In this document: piece by piece, positions 62,501 through 64,000 of the stretch
Layout of the letters: each line of letters opens with the position of its first letter
How positions within the stretch are numbered: position 1 is the stretch's first letter
Made by a program: the position numbers and the translations under genes
Notes under the pieces: model-generated
The model's input: the letters and a program-made list of their open reading frames with translations, nothing else
Told to the model about the DNA's origin: nothing
Databases searched by the model: none
Assembly (NCBI GenBank): GCA_009767595.1
Contig: VSDK01007166.1
Span: 224,377-288,376 of the forward strand
Length of the DNA: 64,000 nucleotides
Source of the DNA: Symbiodinium kawagutii
Lineage: Eukaryota; Sar; Dinophyceae; Suessiales; Symbiodiniaceae
Reading direction: 5' to 3'

Positions 62501-63242
62501 TATGACTACAAGTGGTGAATAACTCGATGATTTGTGGGTATAGCTCTGTTTTTGAGAAACCGCCAAATGTAAACTCATCATGTTTATAAGTATTTATTCA
62601 CCAGCCAAGTATTGGGGTGGTTTCTCCAACCAACCTAGGGGACCGCAACAAGTGGCTAGCTTATTGCTGTAACTGGTTGATATGGGATCATCAGCGGGGG
62701 TATCCCTACTTTGAGAAACAACCACATAGGCTTCTATTGGAAATCCATGCTAGAAAATTCACTTTACATGGAAAATTTTGCCATAAGTCGCTAATTTACC
62801 CCGCACACGATTGCGATTTTCAGTTTCCAGGGTGTCGCTTACCAGAGGATAACCATCATTGACGTGTGTGAGCCAGTGCCGTCAGCCAATGATGGAAAAT
62901 CATGAATCATGAACCTTCACCATAACGTGTAATGCAGTTGCAGGCACACATCGCGACGTCATTCTATAGCTCATCTCAGAAACTACGACAACGGTGGTGA
63001 AAAATCCCATCATCTTAACAATGATGATAGATGATTTTGATGAAATAGATTCAGGTCTTTTTTGTTATGCAGTGATATACACTATTCCTCACTACAATGA
63101 TTCCTTGGTGCAGCTTACAAGGTCCGCAAACCGCTTGAAGCAAAGCAAACGCCGCAGCCAATGTCGCGGGTACAGCGGGCCGTGCCTGTCTGACCACGTC
63201 TTCGGTAGTATGTTTTTCTGCATCGAAATGAGGCATGTGTTC
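23465..63242 (-). CDS. Gene A: 14-exon dinoflagellate-family gene with a 27-kb intron 3 (5' end not found)
   Basis: Fourteen minus-strand exons (separate entries) join into one open frame of about 370 codons ending in TAG at 23465-23467. Motifs in order are [86 protein letters not shown] and [12 protein letters not shown] recall this motif order from many unnamed dinoflagellate proteins; no function is known to me. The pattern SHSW...VNQH...RAWCVAE faintly recalls TIR-like folds, which is inference only. The reading frame is kept at every junction except where noted. Introns run from 238 nt to several kb, and intron 3 holds the 26-kb retroelement. Donors include GT, GC and two apparent GG. 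The start codon and any exon upstream of 63242 were not identified. The gene looks intact, so the insertion need not have killed it. Confidence 0.8.
25633..25710. repeat. (GGTT)n microsatellite
   Basis: Nineteen or so GGTT units in gene A intron 13. Confidence 0.97.
25790..25892 (-). CDS. Gene A exon 13
   Basis: Acceptor GCCTAG|GCC and donor GGGGAAAG|GTAC. It encodes a Gly/Pro/Glu-rich segment including [16 protein letters not shown], with strongly GC-rich third positions. Assigned by frame continuity from exon 12 to exon 14 rather than by family motifs. Confidence 0.65.
26853..26914 (-). CDS. Gene A exon 12
   Basis: Encodes [20 protein letters not shown], a conserved family block. Donor CAAG|GTAGGG. 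Phase 1 exit joins GC of exon 13 in frame. Confidence 0.75.
28218..28277 (-). CDS. Gene A exon 11
   Basis: Acceptor GCGACAG|GTT. It encodes [20 protein letters not shown], matching the family segment before FN-x-L-x-x-LIFG. The following intron again needs a GG start (GGATAAG...TTTGAG), or the one-base-shifted GA...GG alternative, to keep the frame. Confidence 0.75.
29524..29607 (-). CDS. Gene A exon 10
   Basis: Encodes [20 protein letters not shown] and a Met/Arg-rich tail; RAWCVAE is a hallmark of the family. I place the donor at CAC|GTGGCA (phase 0), which joins exon 11 in frame. A second GT donor at 29506-29505 is possible but breaks the frame to exon 11. Confidence 0.75.
30114..30198. 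repeat. 10-bp tandem repeat GTAGCCATCT
   Basis: Eight copies with single-base variants, adjacent to the 3' side of gene A exon 9. Confidence 0.9.
30237..30294 (-). CDS. Gene A exon 9
   Basis: Acceptor ATAGAG|G. It encodes [19 protein letters not shown], which should be followed by the FTRAWC motif and is. The frame with exon 10 holds only if the intron begins GG (GGAAGG...CTGGAG) or, sliding by one base, runs GA...GG. This is a non-canonical junction. Confidence 0.72.
30782..30893. mobile_element. MITE-like element, copy 2 of an inverted pair
   Basis: Begins AGTGGGTCAAAACC and ends GCTTGACCCATAG; reverse-complement copy of 10269-10377. It lies in intron 8 of gene A, between exons 8 and 9. 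Confidence 0.7.
30937..30978 (-). CDS. Gene A exon 8, a 42-nt exon
   Basis: Encodes [13 protein letters not shown], one of the strongest signatures of the family. Acceptor CGCCGAG|G and donor ACATGAT|GTGCC. The split Met codon (AT+G) is completed by exon 9. Confidence 0.8.
31773..31808 (-). CDS. Gene A exon 7, a 36-nt exon
   Basis: Acceptor TTTCAG|G. It encodes [12 protein letters not shown], matching the TEPLRDG-x-S context that precedes [10 protein letters not shown] in the family. The donor is GC (GACGG|GCCAC). In frame with exons 6 and 8. Confidence 0.68.
33105..33179 (-). CDS. Gene A exon 6
   Basis: Acceptor GACCAAG|G. It encodes [18 protein letters not shown] followed by a Cys/Pro-rich end (KPCPC). 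I place the 3' edge at a GC donor (TGCTC|GC); a GT donor six nt earlier (exon end 33111) gives the same phase. A different frame of this stretch is also open but lacks the family motifs. Confidence 0.75.
33900..33929 (-). CDS. Gene A exon 5, a 30-nt microexon
   Basis: Encodes [10 protein letters not shown], the diagnostic family motif, between acceptor CGAG|G and GC donor AACCA|GCAGC. The AA of exon 4 plus its first G makes Lys, and its terminal CA plus the G of exon 6 makes Gln, giving VNQHAGIC across the junction. Found by searching the intron for the expected motif, so chance is unlikely. Confidence 0.8.
34239..34367 (-). CDS. Gene A exon 4 (first exon after the 26-kb insert)
   Basis: Acceptor CGAAG|GACC and donor GCCAA|GTGCCC. 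It encodes a charged helix-like stretch ending [18 protein letters not shown]. In the family this stretch directly precedes the YW-CF-VNQH motif, which supports the assignment. GC-rich third positions; in frame with exons 3 and 5. Confidence 0.78.
34739..34743. repeat. Target-site duplication, one copy (partner at 60797-60801)
   Basis: GAATT on the plus strand occurs one base outside the left 148-bp repeat and again immediately outside the right one. Five bases match, the usual length for copia elements, provided the left repeat is taken to end one base later (149 bp). A 6-bp duplication with one mismatch fits equally. Confidence 0.55.
34745..34892 (-). repeat. 3' LTR (148 bp) of the composite element
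   Basis: Identical to 60649-60796. It begins 64 nt beyond the pol stop codon and directly after a purine tract, the expected position for a 3' LTR. The 12-nt spliced-leader match is at 34783-34794. The palindrome-like CCTGTTTTTTCAGG lies next to it. Confidence 0.8.
34893..34902 (-). other. Polypurine tract
   Basis: AAAGGGGGAG on the minus strand abuts the first base of the 3' LTR. This is the standard primer site for plus-strand DNA synthesis in LTR retroelements and independently fixes the U3 boundary. Confidence 0.75.
34957..42459 (-). CDS. pol: Copia-type Pol polyprotein with embedded C5-methyltransferase-like domain
   Basis: Uninterrupted frame of about 2500 codons, lacking an ATG at the gag junction, so probably made by -1 frameshifting as a Gag-Pol of about 3,100 aa. 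Positions from the GTG at 42459: CCCH finger (C112, C121, C127, H131); CCHC knuckle (C141, C144, H149, C154); aspartic protease LLDGGAT (D272); methyltransferase-like domain with HLFSG (449-451), GGPPC (C509), YLLESPED (577-583) and FDQGRLG (617-623); integrase zinc site (H712, H717, C724, C727) and D753, D952, E988 (D-35-E), with an acidic insert at about 780-905; reverse transcriptase with DIKTAFLHA and YVDD (1520-1523); RNase H with D1701, E1740/E1742, D1785 and D1836. After residue 1850 comes a 650-residue extension with a possible membrane helix and FSGGE repeats. All catalytic residues looked for are present. Confidence 0.95.
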   Translation of the reverse strand: MLVGVLHSGSEILSQQSPQVAYRLNLVRQQLMLDQQPSMGSVLVYAEHVQAEAEGLVSSGVGQVVVKNPKVGQPPGKPSIKSLGNLGGNAAALGNVPTGEKTNEDGKPAAPCKFWGTKDGCRRADKCRYLHSRLNPKDGRCFLCSGTGHNKSECPYAGSENADGKKKMAKTKGTKSEGKKEHSKDDRTKEEGGKKDPKEVTCSDMGPVALEGSKGKETSASSSEGAGDGISQVLQEAAMLMKSLRPSVKAICCKELGVSKACPKPVASGLLDGGATNVLRQGSLDEISRAALVDVELAAGTAKLYQCPETGTLLSREPVEPIVPVRGLIALGYKIQWDRNGCAISHPQHGRMRSWLRNGCPVVRENQAMQLIEDIENQERMRRVGPRLAMGLVDDGVRNWWRSRFPQVPDSVLDFMGGQGTNPKGDQLPWNRGMRKRFWTAKALIIHLFSGNHADSKEWTKGWPPGIEVVTVDTEANPQQNLHSHAVWGFLTQLVKRVPVVGIIGGPPCRSVSRLRNISPGPPPLRGRLDDRFGLAGLSRENQVKADGDTALLLKQQGLYMMADEARLPGAPPIGYLLESPEDPAAYAKNEVGAPTYWVWPEVQTFKNQFGLRTISFDQGRLGHVQVKPTTCMVGNLPGLYGLDGLRCGYHKDHGKPLEQQLPARFQQTSSWSTWAPELKRLVRCALDDLCRLHLGGSHLKRVSTREQWRQHVLQGHVPYRRDCRQCILNMGSQKPHRRRKHGGDVSWTLSVDLVQMPRALDEPTNSYVKYMMVGTVAVPMFGDESKIDSSGNQDKPSEETPVKSEAEDSKVEPPNEPPNDDGENWGEGLTEEEYRLAPNELEIGEDLSRPSGDHHHDGSKKHPPGDRSDERCVSSRPSEPSVQDQHPSGEPVGETDFDKEVRICSEPMRVHQVTRMVPMESRNHAEVTRALDELTTMFTYMGIPICRVHSDRAKEMLSKQVTRWVSNHGYRQTMTAGDDPAANGRVEAEIGQIKRRVRLLLHTNSMENTAWPRAARWAVEQRMRQQLERFGVPTLPMIPFWAKVVVKRKRWHEPGVLAVPFVNARLLCPSHLMSNGWVVCTDADQIMHVREAVLPASLGDEVAMALQEESHEPIQVDEAPRPRPRLYGKQPAPRHDHVFHLPAVLPGLDSPEDEAYSPSLADADLELVPDAAQSGGGSPFPFSSPGPGPGEHVDGEDEELVVGTEVRKVNVQVLRQVFERCHEGVLCELQDRIKDVPLGKDEGAWIGERLEVLQNHRENLEEQLSVLGRLEREGVPRLCGVQESGVQGEALEVLQTVTMSNDEVRKNLMAWKQAMTNEYESLVNETKAIEPVDVGDLQDDQVEYTPGKLVCVVKAGPNGGKKKCRAVICGNLVSDAADPVPGTAYASGADGILIRTTLNHAVQRSWGFTVLDIKTAFLHAPRPKPEGTREAVVVPPKLLVQAGVCKPTERWRVHKALYGFQSSPARWALYRDQVLGGFRWEHQGIQYRLQKTPEVNLWRIRETDPQGSLGKCVGHVIIYVDDVLVAAPSNVRQGFVNRISQEWTTSTPETVTCDGWVRFAGLEMRWGDQDCLRVAQGSYTRDLLERHQVTVPRPVPMPRADPPEEEDSVTTEEIRAAQGITGELLWLVVRTRPDLAFVVSVMGRNVTKCPKWVCNLGKMVLGFLLETKDQGLVYRPCSKDRGIAELPIQRHEKLIEAYSDVSFAPQGGRSNQAVVVLQSGNVLQWEASRQSFATMSTAEAELMGYLEAMTMVTSLEALLKVVYDVVDDDDDGGVASFEKLLAGDNTSAIAIITNPDGSWRTRHLRLRARCLKEKLESETQKWKIIHQKGTELCADYLTKPITPRVSWEWFWKFMSMEQPSMKPSSAAQVQSSTKEPPAAKVSDDDSQELSKMRLAKLGCVLAVLGEVCRQDLAPAAKAAMSAAVLATTVAAAWWMSSDRVQDGNVVQDHEFSGGEFRDSFAAKIAHVQSVETVQRNLFSGGEFHESSATKGTATWHSDGVQDRDFSNVQSVNAVQEHLFSGGEWIEDFATQVIESLGHEFTDFQAINEGQFSISRFTQGRMNSCDHEGWWWEKTKRATGRKESQQEIKKEMKLTRLRENEPSPGVVGDFGVCAREWIGAPSGVEVQSRSLAERVAGAGDVEWSERMKKKNQKMKEKKSKEEKNEEWWTCSRHSTDRSSFQSSPEGSPWTEPRPCVKAMAAPQQWPVPVRQPWRQDRFQRPPQGSVDKWIIVEVNRVQWLVRCHSHFRLAAFHPLHRSAPLPGERLWGERVSVRYFEDGTSDTYQDRWQDPTMRPPLKWRGFTFFRVRGLALEPEEDVGPGRHLRESSLEVNVGRHAHAERMQHAAGEAGPKPARSDGSVGSLFVNEVVAEGAPTLPSRSQSSADDGLRAGSGAAMRYGRPDSIVERGRSAMRSTQGPVIQAEPDEWIIADGPEVKEAYVQASLPVNYVMTPAPLREPRSYGPGAPPSASSSVGRGTGGSCPQSPFLWIKEDETKDGEAA
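42459..44255 (-). CDS. gag: Copia-type Gag protein, 598 aa
   Basis: The first ATG (44255) gives 598 residues and a TAG stop at 42459-42461. An open frame without ATG continues upstream to about 44309. The N-terminal half is disordered, rich in Gly, Pro, Ser and Arg. A polyproline stretch precedes a folded C-terminal region with [31 protein letters not shown] and [20 protein letters not shown], a layout I recognise from dinoflagellate copia Gag. No zinc knuckle is present; that lies at the start of pol. The last codons overlap pol, which is in the -1 frame. Role: capsid formation for the retroelement particle (family knowledge). Confidence 0.88.
   Translation of the reverse strand: MTSLTRRRESSVNRRGDGPDASADDQLEAMLEAGAGRPEGGTEEPPAALGLADSGQRVGRPGELLENLSSAVPMRAPGLRSVKVEQAKQTGGDAQERGPGGAPSRAEGSLVGPSGLASTASASSGGYGPVRGGGVPGRQPGDAVAPVPQGLPVSYGPVVPGSSSVSSVSDPARGLGVASQGNTSQSEPSVAVQRPPGIPTEFDPVTRTSHRVPENEGDMVNIFWSPQRKAYARLESEWEKKHGPSGSTGLGSVPESVSVFNAMHPAPVGDQMEHVGRGLGGQTTRSTPEKGQEHVLMDPVELFRLRCIREAEEKYRAGLAQWCSGGEFPMVDPPQSSNVSYKSAEEYHDAPKPPPGPPPKTPPRNDGFQGMYAGSPPGCSSGFEAVPPPPPPPPLPPFPSMAFGGNAGIGGCLGGGHVGLVGENPSENLRSCELPKLPSDASALQFGDWLSLVDSMMGDMSYSSSVWWGMVKSAVEDCYQRWLTAAPLERLRLKPLVDATASAWPRTERRALSLLLGVIPETIRAELVSERKLTIEMLLFKLFTTFQPGGASERTKLLQVITDPRVGDTIGEVLEWVKLWRRYINRSAELGLVLPDSI
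42480..42486 (-). promoter_or_regulatory. Candidate -1 programmed frameshift site GGGTTTG
   Basis: In the gag frame the heptamer reads G GGT TTG, which fits X XXY YYZ. It lies 18 nt upstream of the gag TAG and downstream of the TAATAG that closes the pol frame, so it sits inside the only window where a -1 shift joins gag to pol. GGGUUUA is the known totivirus L-A site; GGGUUUG is a close variant. A downstream pseudoknot was not modelled. Confidence 0.6.
44310..44420 (-). other. Gag leader with motifs repeated near the 5' LTR
   Basis: Upstream of gag the minus strand has AAACGAGCACCTTTTTTTTG, AAACGTACAGATTTT, then AGTGGTACAGAAA and TGTACCAAAGGAGGGTT. The segment just inside the 5' LTR (60535-60640) has AGTGGTACAGAAA, TGTACCACATAGGGTT, AAACGTACACATTT and AAACGAGCACATTTTTTT, the same four motifs in the order 3-4-2-1. 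Similarity is by eye and short, but all are in the same orientation at both ends of the gene D segment. Confidence 0.45.
44421..44671. other. Gap between gene D stop and gag leader
   Basis: No coding signal. It contains CATGCATG-type words typical of gene D introns up to about 44640, then changes to the copia leader. This marks the approximate junction between the gene D segment and the gag-pol part of the element. Confidence 0.4.
44672..48338 (-). CDS. Gene D, C-terminal HGDEG / KGDWPWL / FWWPGD exon block
   Basis: Exons: 48338-~48225 (Lys/Glu-rich), ~48111-48081, ~47785-47621, 47547-47462, 47384-47342, 47250-46661 ([47 protein letters not shown]), 46570-46477 ([13 protein letters not shown]), 45936-45799 ([20 protein letters not shown]), 45701-45614, 45437-45303, 45216-45117 ([14 protein letters not shown]), 44901-~44856 ([11 protein letters not shown]), 44732-44672 ([16 protein letters not shown], stop TGA). 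The order matches a repeated dinoflagellate family; a transposase-like role is possible but unproven. Frames join from 47547 to 46477 and 45936 to 45117. The Cys-rich segment expected after KGDWPWL was not found. Confidence 0.7.
44672..60053 (-). CDS. Gene D: intron-rich methyltransferase-like / HGDEG-family gene carried inside the LTR element
   Basis: About 40 minus-strand exons with mostly 75-150-nt introns (GT-AG, several GC-AG) can be followed from about 60.05 kb to a TGA at 44672-44674. Frames join at most junctions checked. The deduced protein has a low-complexity N-terminus, a SAM-methyltransferase-like centre, a Pro/Ala-rich linker of about 375 residues in one exon, and a C-terminal region with [17 protein letters not shown] and FWWPGD motifs. 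I recall both the central and C-terminal families from multi-copy unnamed dinoflagellate proteins; their biochemical roles are unknown to me. The gene is co-oriented with gag-pol and ends 417 nt before the gag ATG. Unresolved junctions (54.1-54.2 kb, 52.9 kb, 46.4-45.9 kb, 48.9 kb) may mean missed exons, unusual donors or decay. Start codon not found. Confidence 0.72.
46137..46349 (+). pseudogene. Plus-strand METTL24-like methyltransferase exon fragment inside a gene D intron
   Basis: Encodes [20 protein letters not shown], then [13 protein letters not shown] and [10 protein letters not shown], the N-terminal signature of the METTL24-like methyltransferase domain common in eukaryotes and much expanded in dinoflagellates (family recognition). 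It runs opposite to gene D, sits between gene D exons 46570-46477 and 45936-45799, and has no recognisable continuation of the SAM-binding core downstream. Most likely a stranded exon or retro-fragment. Confidence 0.5.
48795..52844 (-). CDS. Gene D, linker exon block
   Basis: Exons: 52844-52605 ([20 protein letters not shown]), 52058-~51971, 51448-50324, 50162-50146 (17-nt microexon, DWKET), 50022-49955 ([20 protein letters not shown]), 49815-49649 (no ATG, hence easily missed; [16 protein letters not shown]), 49535-49198, 49047-~48932, 48870-~48795. Exon 51448-50324 encodes about 375 residues rich in Pro, Ala, Thr and Glu with imperfect 16-residue repeats ([14 protein letters not shown] type). 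The intron at 49648-49536 is GC-AG; the others around it are GT-AG. Frames join from 51448 through 49047. The exit from 49047 to 48870 is unresolved. Confidence 0.65.
49060..49170. repeat. CATG-rich tandem repeat of about 21 bp in a gene D intron
   Basis: Imperfect copies of TGCATGTCCATGAGTGCTCG followed by TGCATGGTCATG units, between exons ending 49198 and starting 49047. Confidence 0.7.
52949..54375 (-). CDS. Gene D, methyltransferase-like exon block
   Basis: Exons: 54375-~54205 ([18 protein letters not shown]), 54106-54009 ([24 protein letters not shown]), 53909-53736 ([20 protein letters not shown]), 53639-53513 ([20 protein letters not shown]), 53397-53247 ([20 protein letters not shown]), 53143-53095 ([14 protein letters not shown]), 53009-52949 ([20 protein letters not shown]). 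FSG, FDIDYG, DCSSW and EQP sit where the SAM-binding, acidic, catalytic Pro-Cys-like and ENV-like motifs fall in C5-methyltransferase-fold proteins, though Cys follows Asp here, not Pro, so catalysis is doubtful. All junctions after 54009 keep the frame. The junction 54205/54106 does not with the GT donor; a GC donor (AGC|GCTAGC) restores it. Confidence 0.72.
55230..60053 (-). CDS. Gene D, N-terminal exon block (low complexity, Ala/Lys and Glu repeats)
   Basis: Exons: 60053-59930, 59805-~59660 (joined by a 124-nt GT-AG intron), 59268-59204 (Ser/Asp-rich), 59053-58819, 58635-58582, 58461-~58314 (coiled-coil-like [15 protein letters not shown] plus poly-Ala), 58240-57696, 57612-57112, 57053-56988, 56518-56479, 56085-56036, 55694-~55230. 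Exon 58240-57696 has ten near-identical 9-residue repeats, six (S/P)ESKGEAQA-like then four CEEEPQASE. Exon 57612-57112 has a long (Ala-Lys)n tract, KKRKRPSPE and basic motifs, like histone H1 tails or nuclear localisation signals. Exon 55694 is Pro-rich. Start, and an ORF at 60.36-60.5 kb that may be an earlier exon, are uncertain. Confidence 0.6.
55826..55985. repeat. 10-bp tandem repeat (CATGCGTGAA/CATGCATGAA)
   Basis: About 15 copies of a decamer alternating CATGCGTGAA, CATGCGTGAG and CATGCATGAA inside a gene D intron. Made of the same CATG words that are dense through 44.6-60.3 kb. Confidence 0.85.
60620..60648 (-). other. Candidate primer-binding site and leader hairpin
   Basis: Within 2 nt of the 5' LTR the minus strand reads TGGAGCATCCAG, which could pair with a tRNA 3' end of the form ...GGATGCTCCA. 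Eleven nt from the LTR a second TGG begins TGGTACAGAAA, and a 7-bp inverted repeat TGGTACA/TGTACCA forms a small hairpin. Which one is used, and by which tRNA, cannot be decided here. Confidence 0.4.
60649..60796 (-). repeat. 5' LTR (148 bp) of the composite element
   Basis: Every base matches the copy at 34745-34892, in the same orientation, 25,904 bp away. On the minus strand it starts TACGGTAACATC and ends GCGAAGCTT, so it lacks canonical TG...CA ends. It contains TTTTGGCTCAAG at 60687-60698, identical to the last 12 nt of the dinoflagellate spliced leader. Primer-binding candidates follow immediately. Confidence 0.75.
61362..61424 (-). CDS. Gene A exon 3 (last exon before the 26-kb insert)
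   Basis: Acceptor TCTAAG|G and donor ACCTG|GTGG. It encodes [19 protein letters not shown] with the first nucleotide completing Leu from exon 2. It ends in phase 2 (TG), which is completed by the G of exon 4 at 34367, so the reading frame continues across the whole retroelement insertion. Confidence 0.78.
62281..62416 (-). CDS. Gene A exon 2
   Basis: Acceptor TTTTCCAG|GT and donor AACCT|GTTACC. It encodes an Ala/Gly-rich segment ending in [12 protein letters not shown], a signature of the family. GC-rich third positions contrast with the AT-rich flanks. It joins exons 1 and 3 in frame. Confidence 0.78.
63119..63242 (-). CDS. Gene A exon 1 (first recognised exon)
   Basis: Carries the family motif TTEDVVRQA followed by an Ala-rich stretch, with GC-rich third codon positions. 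The donor is CCTT|GTAAG. It ends in phase 1 and its T joins GT of exon 2 to give Cys. The acceptor is uncertain (two AG dinucleotides, at 63248 and 63243), so the 5' edge may shift by 5 nt. Whether this is the true first exon is unknown. Confidence 0.65.
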
Positions 63243-63597
63243 CTTGGCTGCAACCATCACTGGGTAGAAACCAAGCCATGTAAGGGGCATAACAGCCCAT
63301 ATAAGGGCCGGCCTATTAGAGATATAACTTTGGAAAAACTTACTTTAGGATACTATGAAAATGTGTGGTCCTTGGGGTGGTTCCACCTGCAGAAATAGCT
63401 GAGACGAAGATGAGATAGAAATCACATTGACAAGGCATTCAAGTCAAATAGGGGGTCTCATAATGTCCCATTTGTACTATCGTAGAAAAGCCTGTTTACG
63501 TGTTTAATTACATCATATACCGAACGTTATCCGGCCAACAAAACCACGATTTGCCTTCAGTAACGATCATGCCGCATCATTGGAATAAACATCGGTG

Positions 63598-63620
63598 ACG
63601 ATGGTGATGGAGATGATGGA

Positions 63621-63663
<43 letters not shown>
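63598..63663. repeat. (ATG)n microsatellite
   Basis: GATGGAGATG units followed by about 14 ATG units upstream of gene A exon 1. Confidence 0.95.
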
Positions 63664-64000
63664 GTTGCAGCAAGTTATCGAGCACCAGGGATGCCAACAG
63701 CCTGTCTACAAGTGGGCGCAGCCTGTCAGTCTCGTCAGCCCAGTCCAATCACCCCATCTCTCGGTCTTTTGAGGGAAGTCACCGGCGGTTGAATGCTATT
63801 GAGCTGCCTGAAACATCTTACACTGCTAGGCTTATACATCTTAAACCGCTGGTTTGCTTCGGTTTGCTGGCTTATTCTCAGTTTGGATCACCCAATTTTG
63901 TCAGCAAAAGAACAAAACACCCCCAATACCCAAAGCATCCCAAAGCAACAACAACAACGGGTCTCGAGTTTCTGACTACACACAACACCACCATACTATT

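Noticed and set aside
1-64000. tRNA, rRNA or bacterial-type promoters and operons
   Set aside because: No cloverleaf, rRNA core or ribosome-binding pattern was recognised by eye, and the genes are spliced.

Overview
The window is nuclear DNA from a dinoflagellate. I infer this from protein families I recognise from dinoflagellate genomes, from spliced genes with GT-AG introns mixed with GC-AG and GA-AG ones, from a Ty1/copia polyprotein with an embedded cytosine-methyltransferase-like domain, and from a 12-nt match to the 3' end of the dinoflagellate spliced leader. The species cannot be fixed. Nearly all convincing coding sequence lies on the minus strand.

Layout, read 5'->3' on the minus strand. 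Gene A (63242 to 23465) has 14 recognisable exons of 30-136 nt, introns mostly of several hundred nt to several kb filled with repeats, one open frame of about 370 codons across the junctions, and a TAG stop. It belongs to a dinoflagellate family without a name that I know. Gene B is seen only as a terminal exon (18701-18810). Gene C (11473 to 1919, continuing off the window) has nine exons of a second dinoflagellate family, possibly globin-like. The sequence between these exons holds microsatellites, tandem duplications and several small inverted-repeat elements.

Intron 3 of gene A is about 27 kb because it contains a 26-kb insert (34744-60796). The insert is bounded by two identical 148-bp direct repeats and a 5-bp target duplication (AATTC on the minus strand), with a polypurine tract beside the downstream repeat. 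I read the repeats as the LTRs of one copia-type unit. The 3' part is an apparently intact gag (598 aa) and pol (about 2500 codons open), linked by a candidate -1 frameshift heptamer (GGGTTTG) just before the gag stop. Pol runs CCCH zinc finger, CCHC knuckle, protease, C5-methyltransferase-like domain, integrase, reverse transcriptase, RNase H, then a long unexplained C-terminal extension.

The 5' part of the insert (about 44.6-60.6 kb) is the unusual cargo. Gene D is a same-strand, intron-rich gene of roughly 40 exons with mostly 75-150-nt introns. Its product would have a low-complexity acidic, Pro-rich and Ala/Lys-repeat N-terminus, a methyltransferase-like central domain (VELFSGC, GIDCSSW, VVEQP, GGPTPKR motifs), and a C-terminal part with [17 protein letters not shown] and FWWPGD motifs. 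Retention of introns in a same-strand cargo between identical LTRs is not expected for an element that moves through a spliced RNA. This composite is the best candidate here for a new system: either a giant LTR element carrying an intron-bearing gene, or a second mobile unit nested in the leader of a copia element. Splice sites were read by eye. Frames joined correctly at most junctions described, and those that did not are flagged.
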